From DATAGF01 sp963813355 (GTDB lineage Bacteria > Actinomycetota > Thermoleophilia > Miltoncostaeales > Miltoncostaeaceae), in contig CAWEYS010000023.1 of the NCBI GenBank assembly GCA_963813355.1, positions 355,793 to 419,792 of the forward strand: a stretch of 64,000 nt of DNA, in the 5' to 3' direction. The notes below the pieces were generated by a model, which was not told the DNA's origin, did not search any database, and saw nothing but the letters and a program-made list of their open reading frames with translations. The translations under genes and the position numbers were made by a program. How positions within the stretch are numbered: position 1 is the first letter of the stretch; each line of letters opens with the position of its first letter. Positions 32,309 through 40,354 of the stretch are shown piece by piece.

Positions 32309-32382
32309 TCGGGGCGAGAGGATTCGAACCAGCGACCGCCCGGCCCCCAGCCGGGTGCGCTACCAGGCTGCGCCACGCCCCG
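32309..32382 (-). tRNA. tRNA-Pro (GGG)
   Basis: Read on the minus strand, the 74 bases fold as a tRNA. The acceptor stem CGGGGCG/CGCCCCG is perfect, the D-stem is GCGC/GCGC, the anticodon stem CCCGG/CCGGG is perfect, and the loop is CTGGGGG, giving anticodon GGG. The T-loop TTCGAAT is canonical. The T-stem is GCTGG opposite CCTCT, with two mismatches next to each other, so this copy is either slightly mis-sequenced or weakened. CCA is not encoded. Confidence 0.85.
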
Positions 32383-32776
32383 AGGCTGGAGCCGAGCCCA
32401 GCCGACCATCTCGACCAGCTCGACCAGGTTGCCCACGCGGGTCGCGGGTGAAGAGCCGCTCGCGGCCGTGGATGCGGCTGCCGGCGTCGATGAGGGGGGC
32501 GCCGGCGGCCTCCAGGCGGCGCGTCGTGGCGGCGAGGTCGTCCACCTGGAGGCAGAAGTGGTGGCGCCGCGCAGGATCGGGCGGGATCTCGTTGGGGATG
32601 AAGTGCAGCTCGATGCCCGGATCGCGGGTCGCGAACCACACCCAGCCCTTGTCGGCGACCTCCGGCGGCACGGGCATCTCCGGGATGCCCAGCGTGCCGC
32701 CGTAGAAGGACCGCACGTCGTCCGCCCGGCCGGGCGGGAAGGTGACGCCGACGTGCTGGAGGCGGATCCCCGTCAT
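32360..32776 (-). CDS. VOC/glyoxalase-family protein, 3' end frameshifted
   Basis: A vicinal-oxygen-chelate protein: IRLQHVGVTFPPGRADDVRS, FYGGTLGIPEMP, DPGIELHFIPNEIPP and ARRHHFCLQVDDLAATTRRL give two VOC half-modules with His and Glu metal ligands. The last part should read RDPRGNLVELVEMVGW, but an extra G near 32440 shifts it. As sequenced the frame stops at 32360, inside tRNA-Pro. With the shift corrected no stop is met before the tRNA. Its start overlaps the proS stop (TGATG). Metal-dependent function unknown. Confidence 0.8.
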   Translation of the reverse strand: MTGIRLQHVGVTFPPGRADDVRSFYGGTLGIPEMPVPPEVADKGWVWFATRDPGIELHFIPNEIPPDPARRHHFCLQVDDLAATTRRLEAAGAPLIDAGSRIHGRERLFTRDPRGQPGRAGRDGRLGSAPASGRGAAW

Positions 32777-34548
32777 CAGTCGCAGGCCTCCCAGAGGGCC
32801 AGGATCGCTGCCGCCGCGCCCTCGAGCGGCACGTCGCGCCGCTCGCGACCGCGCCTCACCTGGACCTCCACCGGGCCGTCGGGGAGCGTGCGGGCGCCCA
32901 CCGTCACCCTGATGGGGCACCCGAGGAGCTCGGCCTCGACGAACTTCTCCCCCGGCTTCGTGTCGGCGCGGTCGTCGAGGAGGACCTCGAGGCCCAGCCC
33001 GGACAGCTCCTCGAGGAGGCGGTCGGCGAGATCGGCCTGTGGGCTCTCGGGCGCGCCGATCAGCACCATGTGGACGTCGAAGGGGGCGATCGCCCGGGGC
33101 CACACGATCCCGGCCTCGTCGTGGCTCTGCTCGATGGCGGCGGCGGCGATGCGGGCCGGGCCGATGCCGTAGGAGCCCATCACGATCGGGCGCTCCTGCC
33201 CCTCGGCGTCCAGGTAGGTGGCTCCGAGGGCCTCGGAGTAGCGGGTCCCCAGCTTGAAGATGTTGCCCACCTCGATGGCCGGCTCCATCACCAGCGTGGC
33301 GCCCGAGCCGGCGTGGGCCTCCCCGTCGAGCACCTCGCGGATGTCGGCGGTCTCGGCCTGGAAGTCGCGGCCCAGGACGACCCCGCTCAGGTGCTGGCCG
33401 TCGCGGTTCGCCCCCGTCACGTAGTGCCCCTGGGCGAGCGTCGTGTCGGCGACGACGCGGACGGGCGAGTCGTCCGGCAGGCCCACGGGGCCGAGCGACC
33501 CCGGGTCGGCGCCGAACCACTCGCGGATCTCCTCCGGGTGGGCGGCGCGGTGGGGGCCGACGAGCCGTGTCAGCTTCTTCTCGTGCAGCGCGTGCTCGCC
33601 GCGCACCAGCGCCAGCACGGGGCCGCCGTCGGCCACGACCACGACGCTCTTCGCCAGGCGCGCCGGCGGCAGCCCCGTGAGGGCCGCGAGCTCGTCGATC
33701 GTCCCGACGCCGGGGGTGTCGAACGCCTGCGGCGCCTCCGGCGTCTCGCCGAAGTCCGGCTCGCGCGCCACCGAGGCGGCCACCTCGACGTTCGCCGCAT
33801 AGCCCCCGGCCGGGTCGCGCACGATCGTGTCCTCGCCCGCGGGGCTCGGCGCCATGAACTCGTGGGCGCCGGTGCCGCCCATCATCCCGGTGTCGCTCTC
33901 GACCATGTACCAGTGGAGCCCGCAGCGGTCCATGATCCGCGAGTAGGCCTCCGCGTGCGCGGCGTAGGACGCGTCGAGGCCGGCCTGGTCGCGGTCGAGC
34001 GAGTAGGAGTCCTTCATGGTGAACTCGCGCACGCGCAGCATGCCGCTCTTGGCGCGCGGCTCGTCGCGCAGCTTGGTCTGGATCTGGTACCAGGCCTGCG
34101 GCAGGTCGCGGTAGGAGCGGATCTCCCGGGCGGCGTGCCAGGTGATGATCTCCTCGTGGGTCATGCCGAGCACCATGGCGCGGCCCGCCCGGTCCTCCAG
34201 CTTGAACTGCTCGGCCAGCGGGTAGCGCCCGGTCGCCTCCCAGATCTCGGCCGGCTGGAGGATCGGCATCAGGAGCTCCTGGGCCCCGATCCGGTCCATC
34301 TCCTCGCGGATGATCGCCTCGACGCGGCGGATCGAGCGGAGGCCGAACGGCAGCAGCGTGTAGAGGCCCGCGGCGAGCTGGCGCACCAGGCCGGCGCGCA
34401 CCATGAGGATGTGGCTGACCGCCTCGGCGTCGGCGGGCGCGTCGCGCAGCGTGGGCCAGAGGCGGCCGCTCAGGCGCACCGAGCCTCGCAGAGGGGGGTC
34501 AGGGAGACGCCACCCCTCCGGCGTCGGAGTCCGAGCCGTGGAGGTCAC
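32776..34548 (-). CDS. proS: Prolyl-tRNA synthetase
   Basis: A 590-residue bacterial-type (ProS1) class II synthetase. Motif 1 lies around AGLYTLLPFGLRSIRRVEAI, motif 2 at QIQTKLRDEPRAKSGMLRVR with EFTMKDSYS, and motif 3 at GSYGIGPARIAAAAIEQSHD. The YbaK-type editing insertion lies between (PPARLAKSVVVVADGG, VVLGRDFQAETADIREVLDG). The C-terminal anticodon domain ends EGAAAAILALWEACD. GTG 34548 overlaps the ispG stop. It charges tRNA-Pro, whose gene lies just downstream. Confidence 0.96.
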   Translation of the reverse strand: MTSTARTPTPEGWRLPDPPLRGSVRLSGRLWPTLRDAPADAEAVSHILMVRAGLVRQLAAGLYTLLPFGLRSIRRVEAIIREEMDRIGAQELLMPILQPAEIWEATGRYPLAEQFKLEDRAGRAMVLGMTHEEIITWHAAREIRSYRDLPQAWYQIQTKLRDEPRAKSGMLRVREFTMKDSYSLDRDQAGLDASYAAHAEAYSRIMDRCGLHWYMVESDTGMMGGTGAHEFMAPSPAGEDTIVRDPAGGYAANVEVAASVAREPDFGETPEAPQAFDTPGVGTIDELAALTGLPPARLAKSVVVVADGGPVLALVRGEHALHEKKLTRLVGPHRAAHPEEIREWFGADPGSLGPVGLPDDSPVRVVADTTLAQGHYVTGANRDGQHLSGVVLGRDFQAETADIREVLDGEAHAGSGATLVMEPAIEVGNIFKLGTRYSEALGATYLDAEGQERPIVMGSYGIGPARIAAAAIEQSHDEAGIVWPRAIAPFDVHMVLIGAPESPQADLADRLLEELSGLGLEVLLDDRADTKPGEKFVEAELLGCPIRVTVGARTLPDGPVEVQVRRGRERRDVPLEGAAAAILALWEACD

Positions 34549-35789
34549 CCTGTGGCCGTCGCGGTCGCGAGCGGGAAGCGCGCCTCGACGTACTCCTCGA
34601 CCATGGCGATGAAGTCGTCCGCGAGCGTGGGGCCCTCCAGGGTGCGCACCTTCTCGCCGTCCACGTAGACCGGCGCGCGCGGCTGCTCGCCGGTGCCCGG
34701 GAGGCTGATGCCGATGTCGGCGGCGCGGCTCTCGCCCGGGCCGTTGACGATGCAGCCCATCACGGCCACCTTCAGCTCGGCGGCGCCGGGGCGCTCGGCC
34801 CGCCACTCGGCCATGCGCGCGTCGAGGTGGCGCTCGATGGTCTGGGCCAGCTCCTGGAAGACCGTGCTGGTGGTGCGGCCGCAGCCCGGGCAGGCCGTCA
34901 CCTCGGGGCGGAACGCGCGCAGCCCCAGGCTCTGGAGCAGCTCGCGGCACACGCGGACCTCGAGCGCCCGGTCGCCGCCGGGCTCGGGGGTGAGGCTGGC
35001 GCGGATGGTGTCGCCGATGCCGTCCTGCAGCAGGATGCCCAGCGCCGCGGTCGTCGAGACGATGCCCTTGCTGCCCATCCCCGCCTCGGTCAGCCCGAGG
35101 TGGAGCGGGTAGGCGCAGCGGGCCGCCAGGTCGCGGTAGACGGCGACCATGTCCTGGAGCCGGCTCGTCTTGCACGAGAGCACGATGTGATCGCCCGGCA
35201 CCCCGAGCTCCTCAGCCGCCTCCGCCGAGGTGAGCGCGCTCTGCACCATCGCCTCGCGCAGCACCGCGTCGGCGCCCCAGGGCTCGGCGCGGCGGCCGTT
35301 CTCGTCCATCAGCCGGTCCATCAATTCGGGATCGAGCGACCCGGCGTTGACTCCGATGCGGACGGGCTTCCCATGGTCGATCGCCGCCTCCACCATCGTG
35401 GCGAAGTTGGCATCGTGGCGGGCGCCGCGGCCCACGTTGCCCGGGTTGATGCGGTACTTGTCGAGCGCGTCGGCGCAGTCCGGGAACTCGCGCAGCAGGG
35501 TGTGGCCGTTGTAGTGGAAGTCGCCCACCAGCGGGACGTCGGCCCCGTGCTCGTCGCGCAGGCGCGCGCGGATCTCGGCGACACGGGCGGCGGCGGCCCG
35601 GTTGTTGACCGTGATGCGCACGATCTCCGACCCCGCGTCGGCCAGCTCGGCCACCTGGCGCGCCGTGCCGGCCGCGTCGGCCGTGTCGGTGTTGGTCATC
35701 GACTGGACGACGACCGGGGCGCCGCCCCCGACCACGACGTCGCCCACGCTGCAGGCCGTGCTCTGGCGTCGCGACGGGGTGCCGATCAC
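34545..35789 (-). CDS. ispG: 4-hydroxy-3-methylbut-2-en-1-yl diphosphate synthase (IspG/GcpE)
   Basis: A 414-residue [4Fe-4S] enzyme of the MEP isoprenoid pathway. The TIM-barrel part has VVVQSMTNTDTADAAGTARQ, VPLVGDFHYNGHTLLREFPD, YRINPGNVGRGA and RIGVNAGSLDPELMDR. Cluster ligands are in TACPGCGRTTSTVFQE and MGCIVNGPGESRAADIG. GTG 35789 precedes IGTPSRRQS, the usual N-terminal sequence. It follows rseP by 10 bases and leads into proS by a GTGA overlap. Confidence 0.96.
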   Translation of the reverse strand: MIGTPSRRQSTACSVGDVVVGGGAPVVVQSMTNTDTADAAGTARQVAELADAGSEIVRITVNNRAAAARVAEIRARLRDEHGADVPLVGDFHYNGHTLLREFPDCADALDKYRINPGNVGRGARHDANFATMVEAAIDHGKPVRIGVNAGSLDPELMDRLMDENGRRAEPWGADAVLREAMVQSALTSAEAAEELGVPGDHIVLSCKTSRLQDMVAVYRDLAARCAYPLHLGLTEAGMGSKGIVSTTAALGILLQDGIGDTIRASLTPEPGGDRALEVRVCRELLQSLGLRAFRPEVTACPGCGRTTSTVFQELAQTIERHLDARMAEWRAERPGAAELKVAVMGCIVNGPGESRAADIGISLPGTGEQPRAPVYVDGEKVRTLEGPTLADDFIAMVEEYVEARFPLATATATG

Positions 35790-35799
35790 GCCGCTGAGA

Positions 35800-36876
35800 C
35801 TAGCGATTGAGCTGGAATCCCTCGCCGGTGATGCGCCCGATGTCGTTCTGGAGGGCGAAGACCGCCACCACAAGGATGACGGCGAAGCCGACGAAGGACG
35901 TTCGCTCATACGTGGCGCGGCTGATCGGCGAGCCCTTGGCCTTCTCGATCAGCGCGAACATGATGTGGCCGCCGTCGAGCGGTGGGATCGGCAGCAGGTT
36001 GAAGAGCCCGAGGGCCAGGCTGATGACGCCGATGAAGCGCAGGATCGTGATCAGGCCGTCGTCCGCGACCTGGTTGAAGACCGCGCCGAGACCCACGGGC
36101 CCACCCAGCTGTTCGCGCGCCTCCTCGCTCGTGAAGATGTCGCCGAAGACCTCGCCGTTGGCCTCGAGCACGAACCATGTGAAGTCGAGCCCCTCCTGGA
36201 TGCCGTCGACGAACCCGTAGCGGATCGTGGGCCCCTCGACGGCGTCGAACAGGAAGCCGAGCCCGCTGCGCCGGCCGGCTGCGTCATCGATGACCTGTAG
36301 CTGCGCCGTGCGTTCGATGATGCGGCCGTCGCGCTCGAGGGTCAGCGTGACCTCGTCGCCCGGGTCGCCCGCCTGGAGCTCGCGCCGCACCACCTCGGGA
36401 TCGCCGTTCACGCGCGCCCCGTCGATTGCCACAAAGCGGTCCCCCGGCCGGACGCCGGCCACCGCGGCGGCCTGGCCGGCGCTGACCTCCCGCACCTGGT
36501 CAGTCTGCTGCAGGGTGGGGATGCCGATCCAGAAGATCGCCGCGAAGATGATCACCGCCAGGACGATGTTCACCGCCGGGCCGGCGGCGATCGTCACGAT
36601 CTTCTTCCAGGCCGGCATGTTGTAGTACGCCCGGGGCTCGACCTCGGGGGGCACGTCCTCCCCCCGCAGCATCCCGGTGATCTTCACGTAGCCGCCCAGG
36701 GGCAGCCAGCCGATCCCGTACTCGGTCTCGCCCCGCTGGAACTTCGCGATCGGGCGGCCGAAGAAGATCGAGAAGCGCTCGACGCGCATCCCGCACCACT
36801 TGGCCACCACCATGTGCCCGGCCTCGTGCACGAGGACGAGGCCCATCAGGATGACGACGAACCAGAAGATGTTCAG
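35800..36876 (-). CDS. rseP: Site-2 zinc protease RseP (probable CTG start)
   Basis: A 358-residue M50 membrane protease. The zinc motif HEAGH is in LVLVHEAGHMVVAKWCGMRV near the N-terminus. One PDZ domain (about 130-200) has GVRPGDRFVAIDGARVNGDP. The C-terminal motif NLLPIPPLDGGHIMFALIEK supplies the third ligand. There is no ATG or GTG in the required place. CTG at 36876 overlaps the dxr TGA as CTGA and would start MNIFWFVVILMG. It cleaves membrane-bound anti-sigma factors and signal peptides. Confidence 0.93.
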   Translation of the reverse strand: MNIFWFVVILMGLVLVHEAGHMVVAKWCGMRVERFSIFFGRPIAKFQRGETEYGIGWLPLGGYVKITGMLRGEDVPPEVEPRAYYNMPAWKKIVTIAAGPAVNIVLAVIIFAAIFWIGIPTLQQTDQVREVSAGQAAAVAGVRPGDRFVAIDGARVNGDPEVVRRELQAGDPGDEVTLTLERDGRIIERTAQLQVIDDAAGRRSGLGFLFDAVEGPTIRYGFVDGIQEGLDFTWFVLEANGEVFGDIFTSEEAREQLGGPVGLGAVFNQVADDGLITILRFIGVISLALGLFNLLPIPPLDGGHIMFALIEKAKGSPISRATYERTSFVGFAVILVVAVFALQNDIGRITGEGFQLNR

Positions 36877-37976
36877 GCCGAGAATGCGGGCACCCCCTCG
36901 ATGGCGGCCTGCGCGGCCTCGCGCGCGCGGGCGTCGGCGCCGAGCACGGCGTCCAGGTCGGCCGCCGGCCCGGCCGGCACGGCCTCGAGCGCAGAGCTCA
37001 CGACGCGCGGGATGTCCATGAAGCCGATCCGTCCCGCCAGGAACGCGGCGACGGCCACCTCGTCGGCGGCGTTGAGCACGGCGGGGGCGGTCCCGCCCTC
37101 GAGGCCCGCGTCGCGCGCCAGGCCGAGGCACGGGAACGCGGCCTCGTCGGGTGCCTCGAACTCCAGCCGGCGGCCGGCGAGGTCCATCGGCGGCGCCGGG
37201 GGCGGGGGCGCCGGGTGGCGCAGGGCGAAGCCGATCGGCACGCGCATGTCCGGCGGGCCGCAGTGGGCCAGGACGCTGCCGTCGTCCAGCCGGGCCATGG
37301 CGTGCACCAGCGACTGGGGGTGGACCACGACCTCGATGCGCTCGTAGGGCAGCCCGAAGAGGTGGTGGGCCTCGATGACCTCGAAGCCCTTGTTCATGAG
37401 GGTCGCCGAGTCGATCGTGATGCGGCCGCCCATCTTCCACGTCGGGTGGTCCAGGGCCTGCTCCGCGGTGACCGACTCGAGCTCCTCGGCCGCCCTGCCG
37501 CGGAAGGGGCCGCCCGAGGCGGTGAGGACGCCGGCCACGACGCGCTCTCGCGCGGGACGCCCTCCAGGAGCTGGAACATGCGCCGAGTGCTCCGAGTCGA
37601 CCGGCACGAGCGCCGCGCCCGTGCGCGCGCGGGCCGCGTTCACCAGCTCCCCGCCCACGACCAGGCTCTCCTTGTTGGCGAGCGCCACCGGCAGGCCCCG
37701 GTCGAGCGCGGCCAGGGTCGGGGGCAGGCCCGCCGCGCCCACGATCCCGTTCAGCACGACGTCCGGCTCGCTGGCGTCCATGAGGTCGCCGTGGTCCCGC
37801 GCGCCGCCGGAGTGGGAGGTGTGCGCGACACCGTGGGCCGCCGCCTGCTCGGCCATCTCGCCGACCCGGCTGCCGCAGGCCAGCCCGCAGCAGGTCATGT
37901 CGGGGGCCGCCTCGATCACCTGGAGGGCCTGCACGCCGATGGACCCCGTGCAGCCGAGGACGAGGACGCGGATCAC
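36873..37976 (-). CDS. dxr: 1-deoxy-D-xylulose 5-phosphate reductoisomerase, with a local double frameshift
   Basis: A 367-residue NADPH-dependent enzyme, second step of the MEP pathway. The N-terminal NADPH site is VLVLGCTGSIGVQALQVIEA. The substrate loops are ALANKESLVVGGELV, VPVDSEHSA and TASGGPFRGR, and the metal site is WKMGGRITIDSATLMNKGFE and EAHHLFGLPYERIEVVVHP. Between 37530 and 37590 the protein reads HVPAPGGRPARERVVAGVL where the other frame gives FQLLEGVPRES. Two compensating indels therefore scramble about 20 residues. The product is otherwise complete and essential, so sequence error is likely. Confidence 0.95.
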   Translation of the reverse strand: MIRVLVLGCTGSIGVQALQVIEAAPDMTCCGLACGSRVGEMAEQAAAHGVAHTSHSGGARDHGDLMDASEPDVVLNGIVGAAGLPPTLAALDRGLPVALANKESLVVGGELVNAARARTGAALVPVDSEHSAHVPAPGGRPARERVVAGVLTASGGPFRGRAAEELESVTAEQALDHPTWKMGGRITIDSATLMNKGFEVIEAHHLFGLPYERIEVVVHPQSLVHAMARLDDGSVLAHCGPPDMRVPIGFALRHPAPPPPAPPMDLAGRRLEFEAPDEAAFPCLGLARDAGLEGGTAPAVLNAADEVAVAAFLAGRIGFMDIPRVVSSALEAVPAGPAADLDAVLGADARAREAAQAAIEGVPAFSA

Positions 37977-37997
37977 GCCAGCGAGTGTAGCGAGGGT

Positions 37998-38018
37998 CCC
38001 CCGCCGCGCCCGCGGGGG
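37998..38018 (-). terminator. Short GC hairpin after the M42 peptidase gene
   Basis: CCCCCGC (37998-38004) pairs with GCGGGGG (38012-38018) around 7 bases. It lies between the M42 stop and the dxr start. The stem is short and without a T-run, so this is a weak candidate. Confidence 0.35.
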
Positions 38019-38060
38019 AATGTGAAGCGCGCGCTAACGCTCCGGGCTCCGACGGGCCCG

Positions 38061-39089
38061 TCAGTCCACCAGGGCCTGGGCGGTCTCGCAGAAGGCGGCC
38101 ACCAGGCGCACCGAGGCGTCGAGGTCGTCCGGGTGGCAGGCCTCGACGACCTGGTGGACGTAGCGGGTGGGGATCGAGACGCAGCCCGCCGGGGCGCCGT
38201 CGCCCGAGAGGGCGAGCTCCCGCGTGTCGGTGCCGCCGCGGGGCATGACCTCGAGCTGGTGCGGGATCTCGCGCTCCTCGGCCACCGCCACGAGGTGGTC
38301 GACCACGGCGCGGGGCACGATCGCGCTGGTGTCGTAGACCTTCACCGCGGCGCCGCCCCCCAGGGTCGTGACGCGCTCGTGCGGCTTCGCCTCCGGTCCG
38401 TCGTTGGCGAGCGTGATGTCGATGGCCAGGCCGATCCGGGGCCGCAGCCGCGAGGCGGCGACGCGGGCGCCGCGAAGCCCCACCTCCTCCTGGACGCTCG
38501 CCACGGCCACCACCTCGCACTCGTGGTCGGCCAGCGCCCGGACGGCCTCGATCATGACGTAGAGCCCGGCCCGGTTGTCCAGGCTCTTGCACGTGACGAG
38601 GTCGCCGAGGCGCGCCATGCCGCGCTCGCGCGTCACGACGTCCCCCGGCCGCACGAGCTCGCGCACGCGATCGGCCGGCAGGCCCACGTCCACGAAGTAG
38701 TCGTCGAGCTTGGCCGGCGTGCGCTTCTCCTCGTCGCTCATCAGGTGGACGGCCTTGGTCCCCAGCACCCCGAGCAGGTCCTCGCGGCCGTGCACGAGGA
38801 CGCGCTGGGCCGTGAGCGTCTTGGGGTCGAAGCCGCCCAGCGGCAGCAGCCGCAGGTAGCCCGCCTCCTCGACGTGGCTGACCATGAAGCCGATCTCGTC
38901 CATGTGGGCCGACAGCATCAGGCGCGGGCCGCCGCGCCCGGCGCGGCGGGCGACCAGGCTCCCGAGCGGGTCGACCGTGACCTCGTCGGCGATCGGCTCC
39001 AGCTCGCGGCGGGCGACCTCGCGGATGCGCTCCTCCCGCCCGGGGGCCCCCGGGGTCTCGCACAGCTCGGCCAGCAGCTCCAGGTTCAC
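38061..39089 (-). CDS. M42 family glutamyl/deblocking aminopeptidase
   Basis: A 342-residue dinuclear-metal aminopeptidase. Metal ligands lie in LMLSAHMDEIGFMVSHV (His, Asp), CKSLDNRAGLYVMIEAV (Asp), VASVQEEVGLRGA (the Glu pair) and IDITLAND (Asp). The final His is in RYVHQVVEACHPDDLDA. GTG 39089 begins NLELLAELCETPGAPGRE, a typical N-terminus. The gene interrupts the common cdsA-dxr order. The family forms large dodecamers that trim peptides. Confidence 0.93.
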   Translation of the reverse strand: MNLELLAELCETPGAPGREERIREVARRELEPIADEVTVDPLGSLVARRAGRGGPRLMLSAHMDEIGFMVSHVEEAGYLRLLPLGGFDPKTLTAQRVLVHGREDLLGVLGTKAVHLMSDEEKRTPAKLDDYFVDVGLPADRVRELVRPGDVVTRERGMARLGDLVTCKSLDNRAGLYVMIEAVRALADHECEVVAVASVQEEVGLRGARVAASRLRPRIGLAIDITLANDGPEAKPHERVTTLGGGAAVKVYDTSAIVPRAVVDHLVAVAEEREIPHQLEVMPRGGTDTRELALSGDGAPAGCVSIPTRYVHQVVEACHPDDLDASVRLVAAFCETAQALVD

Positions 39090-39170
39090 GGGCGGGAACG
39101 GTAACAGCGGGCTGCGCCGTGACGCGCCGGCGGCCGACGGTCGTGCGCCGGCTGCGCGGGGAGGGCGGCC

Positions 39171-39203
39171 TCGCATGTCGAGACGGGCCGTCTCGGCATG
39201 CGA
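39171..39203. repeat. 33-bp near-perfect palindrome
   Basis: Arms TCGCATGTCGAGACGG (39171-39186) and CCGTCTCGGCATGCGA (39188-39203) pair at 15 of 16 positions; the last is a G.T. The centre is a single G. It stands between the divergent M42 gene and the small ORF at 39327, so it could be an operator or a strong cruciform or bidirectional terminator. Confidence 0.6.
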
Positions 39204-39326
39204 AGGGAGTGTGGGCGGCCGACACCTAGGGTTGCTGTCGGGCCCGGACGCGGCGCGTCACCCTCGCACCAAGAAGCGGCGATGACGCCGCCGAGACGCT
39301 CTTGAGAAAGGAGAGCCCTCGTGTTC

Positions 39327-39416
39327 ATGAAGTACATCAAGCGGTCCAGCGGGACGAACCGCGCCGGGCGTCCGCTCGACGTGACCCCGGGCGTCAGGTC
39401 GGACCTCGGAGTCTGA
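39327..39416 (+). CDS. Small basic peptide (29 aa)
   Basis: A 29-residue ORF, MKYIKRSSGTNRAGRPLDVT then PGVRSDLGV. GAAAGGAG lies upstream at suitable distance, and an in-frame GTG at 39321 would add two residues. A strong hairpin follows 13 bases after the stop, so the unit looks like a short independent gene. It lacks the CP..PTIP core of the two small peptides at 7.3 and 9.3 kb. No family is recognised. Confidence 0.5.
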   Translation: MKYIKRSSGTNRAGRPLDVTPGVRSDLGV

Positions 39417-39428
39417 GGTGACGACCGC

Positions 39429-39463
39429 CTGAGAGCCCGCGCGGCTCTCGCTCGGGCTCTCAG
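39429..39463 (+). terminator. Perfect 11-bp hairpin after the small ORF
   Basis: CTGAGAGCCCG (39429-39439) pairs exactly with CGGGCTCTCAG (39453-39463). The 13-base loop contains another GGCTCTC copy, so a second fold is possible. It closes the small ORF at 39327-39416 and lies in front of the convergent cdsA gene. Confidence 0.7.
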
Positions 39464-39553
39464 GCCATCGAGCTGCCGCGCCTCCTCGCCCGAGGAGTCG
39501 GCACCGCCGTGCTCCGGCTCTCGGGGGCTCGTCCTCCCGGGCGCGTGATGCGC

Positions 39554-40354
39554 CTAGTAAACGAGCCAGACGGTCAGGAAGTAGCCCGCGACCGCGCCGA
39601 ACAGGAGGGCGTCGAAGCGGTCGAGCACCCCGCCGTGGGCGAGCAGCAGGCGCCCCGAGTCCTTGGCGCCGGCGTCGCGCTTGAGCATCGACTCGAAGAG
39701 GTCGCCGAGGTAGGCCGCCGGGCAGATCGCCAGGCCGAGGATCAGCGACTCCCAGCCGCCGATCCAGTCCATGTAGAGGCCCGCGATCCAGACGGCCAGC
39801 GTCCCCGCCGCGAGGCCGATCACGGCACCCTCGACGGTCTTCTTCGGCGACGTGCGGGGGGCGATCGGGGTGCGGCCCCACAGCCGCCCGCCGACGTACG
39901 AGGCCGTGTCGAACACCCAGACCCCCACCAGCACGTTCACGACGGCCGCGGCGCCGTGCGGCAGCTCGCGGGTCAGCACCAGGAGCCCGAGCGGCAGCCC
40001 GAGGTAGATCACCCCGAGCAGGGTCGAGCCCATGCGGACGGTGATCTCGTCGCGGCGGGGCAGGATCAGCCCGGCGACGGCGACCAGCAGCAGGCTGATG
40101 CCGAGCCCCAGCACGATGCCACGCTCGCCCGGGTCGTACCCCCAGGCCAGCAGGATCACGAGGATCGCGCCGACGTAGCCGGCCCAGCGCAGCGGCCGCT
40201 GAGCTGCGGTGAGGCTGTAGAGCTCGTACAGGCCCAGCACCCCGATGGCCGCCAGGACCAGGGCGAACGGCGCGCCGCCGATCACCACGACCGCGATCGC
40301 GATCGCGATCCCGGGGATCGCGATCGCGAGCCGGCTCGCCAGCGCGGGGTTCAC
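39554..40354 (-). CDS. cdsA: Phosphatidate cytidylyltransferase
   Basis: A 266-residue membrane enzyme that makes CDP-diacylglycerol from phosphatidate and CTP. Eight or so hydrophobic segments are visible. The family signature is complete: SMLKRDAGAKDSGRLLLAHG followed by GVLDRFD. The GTG start overlaps the uppS stop (GTGA). Phospholipid synthesis then continues through enzymes like the PgsA-type protein at 29.9 kb. Confidence 0.95.
   Translation of the reverse strand: MNPALASRLAIAIPGIAIAIAVVVIGGAPFALVLAAIGVLGLYELYSLTAAQRPLRWAGYVGAILVILLAWGYDPGERGIVLGLGISLLLVAVAGLILPRRDEITVRMGSTLLGVIYLGLPLGLLVLTRELPHGAAAVVNVLVGVWVFDTASYVGGRLWGRTPIAPRTSPKKTVEGAVIGLAAGTLAVWIAGLYMDWIGGWESLILGLAICPAAYLGDLFESMLKRDAGAKDSGRLLLAHGGVLDRFDALLFGAVAGYFLTVWLVY

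Noticed and set aside
35800..39225. A continuous minus-strand frame of 1141 residues spanning rseP, dxr and the M42 gene
   Set aside because: Only the rseP part has protein motifs. The rest is a GC-rich shadow frame over dxr and M42, which are in other frames with full family signatures.
39327..39416. The 29-aa ORF as a third member of the PTIP peptide family
   Set aside because: It has no Cys-Pro and no PTIP core, and is not overlapped with a following gene.
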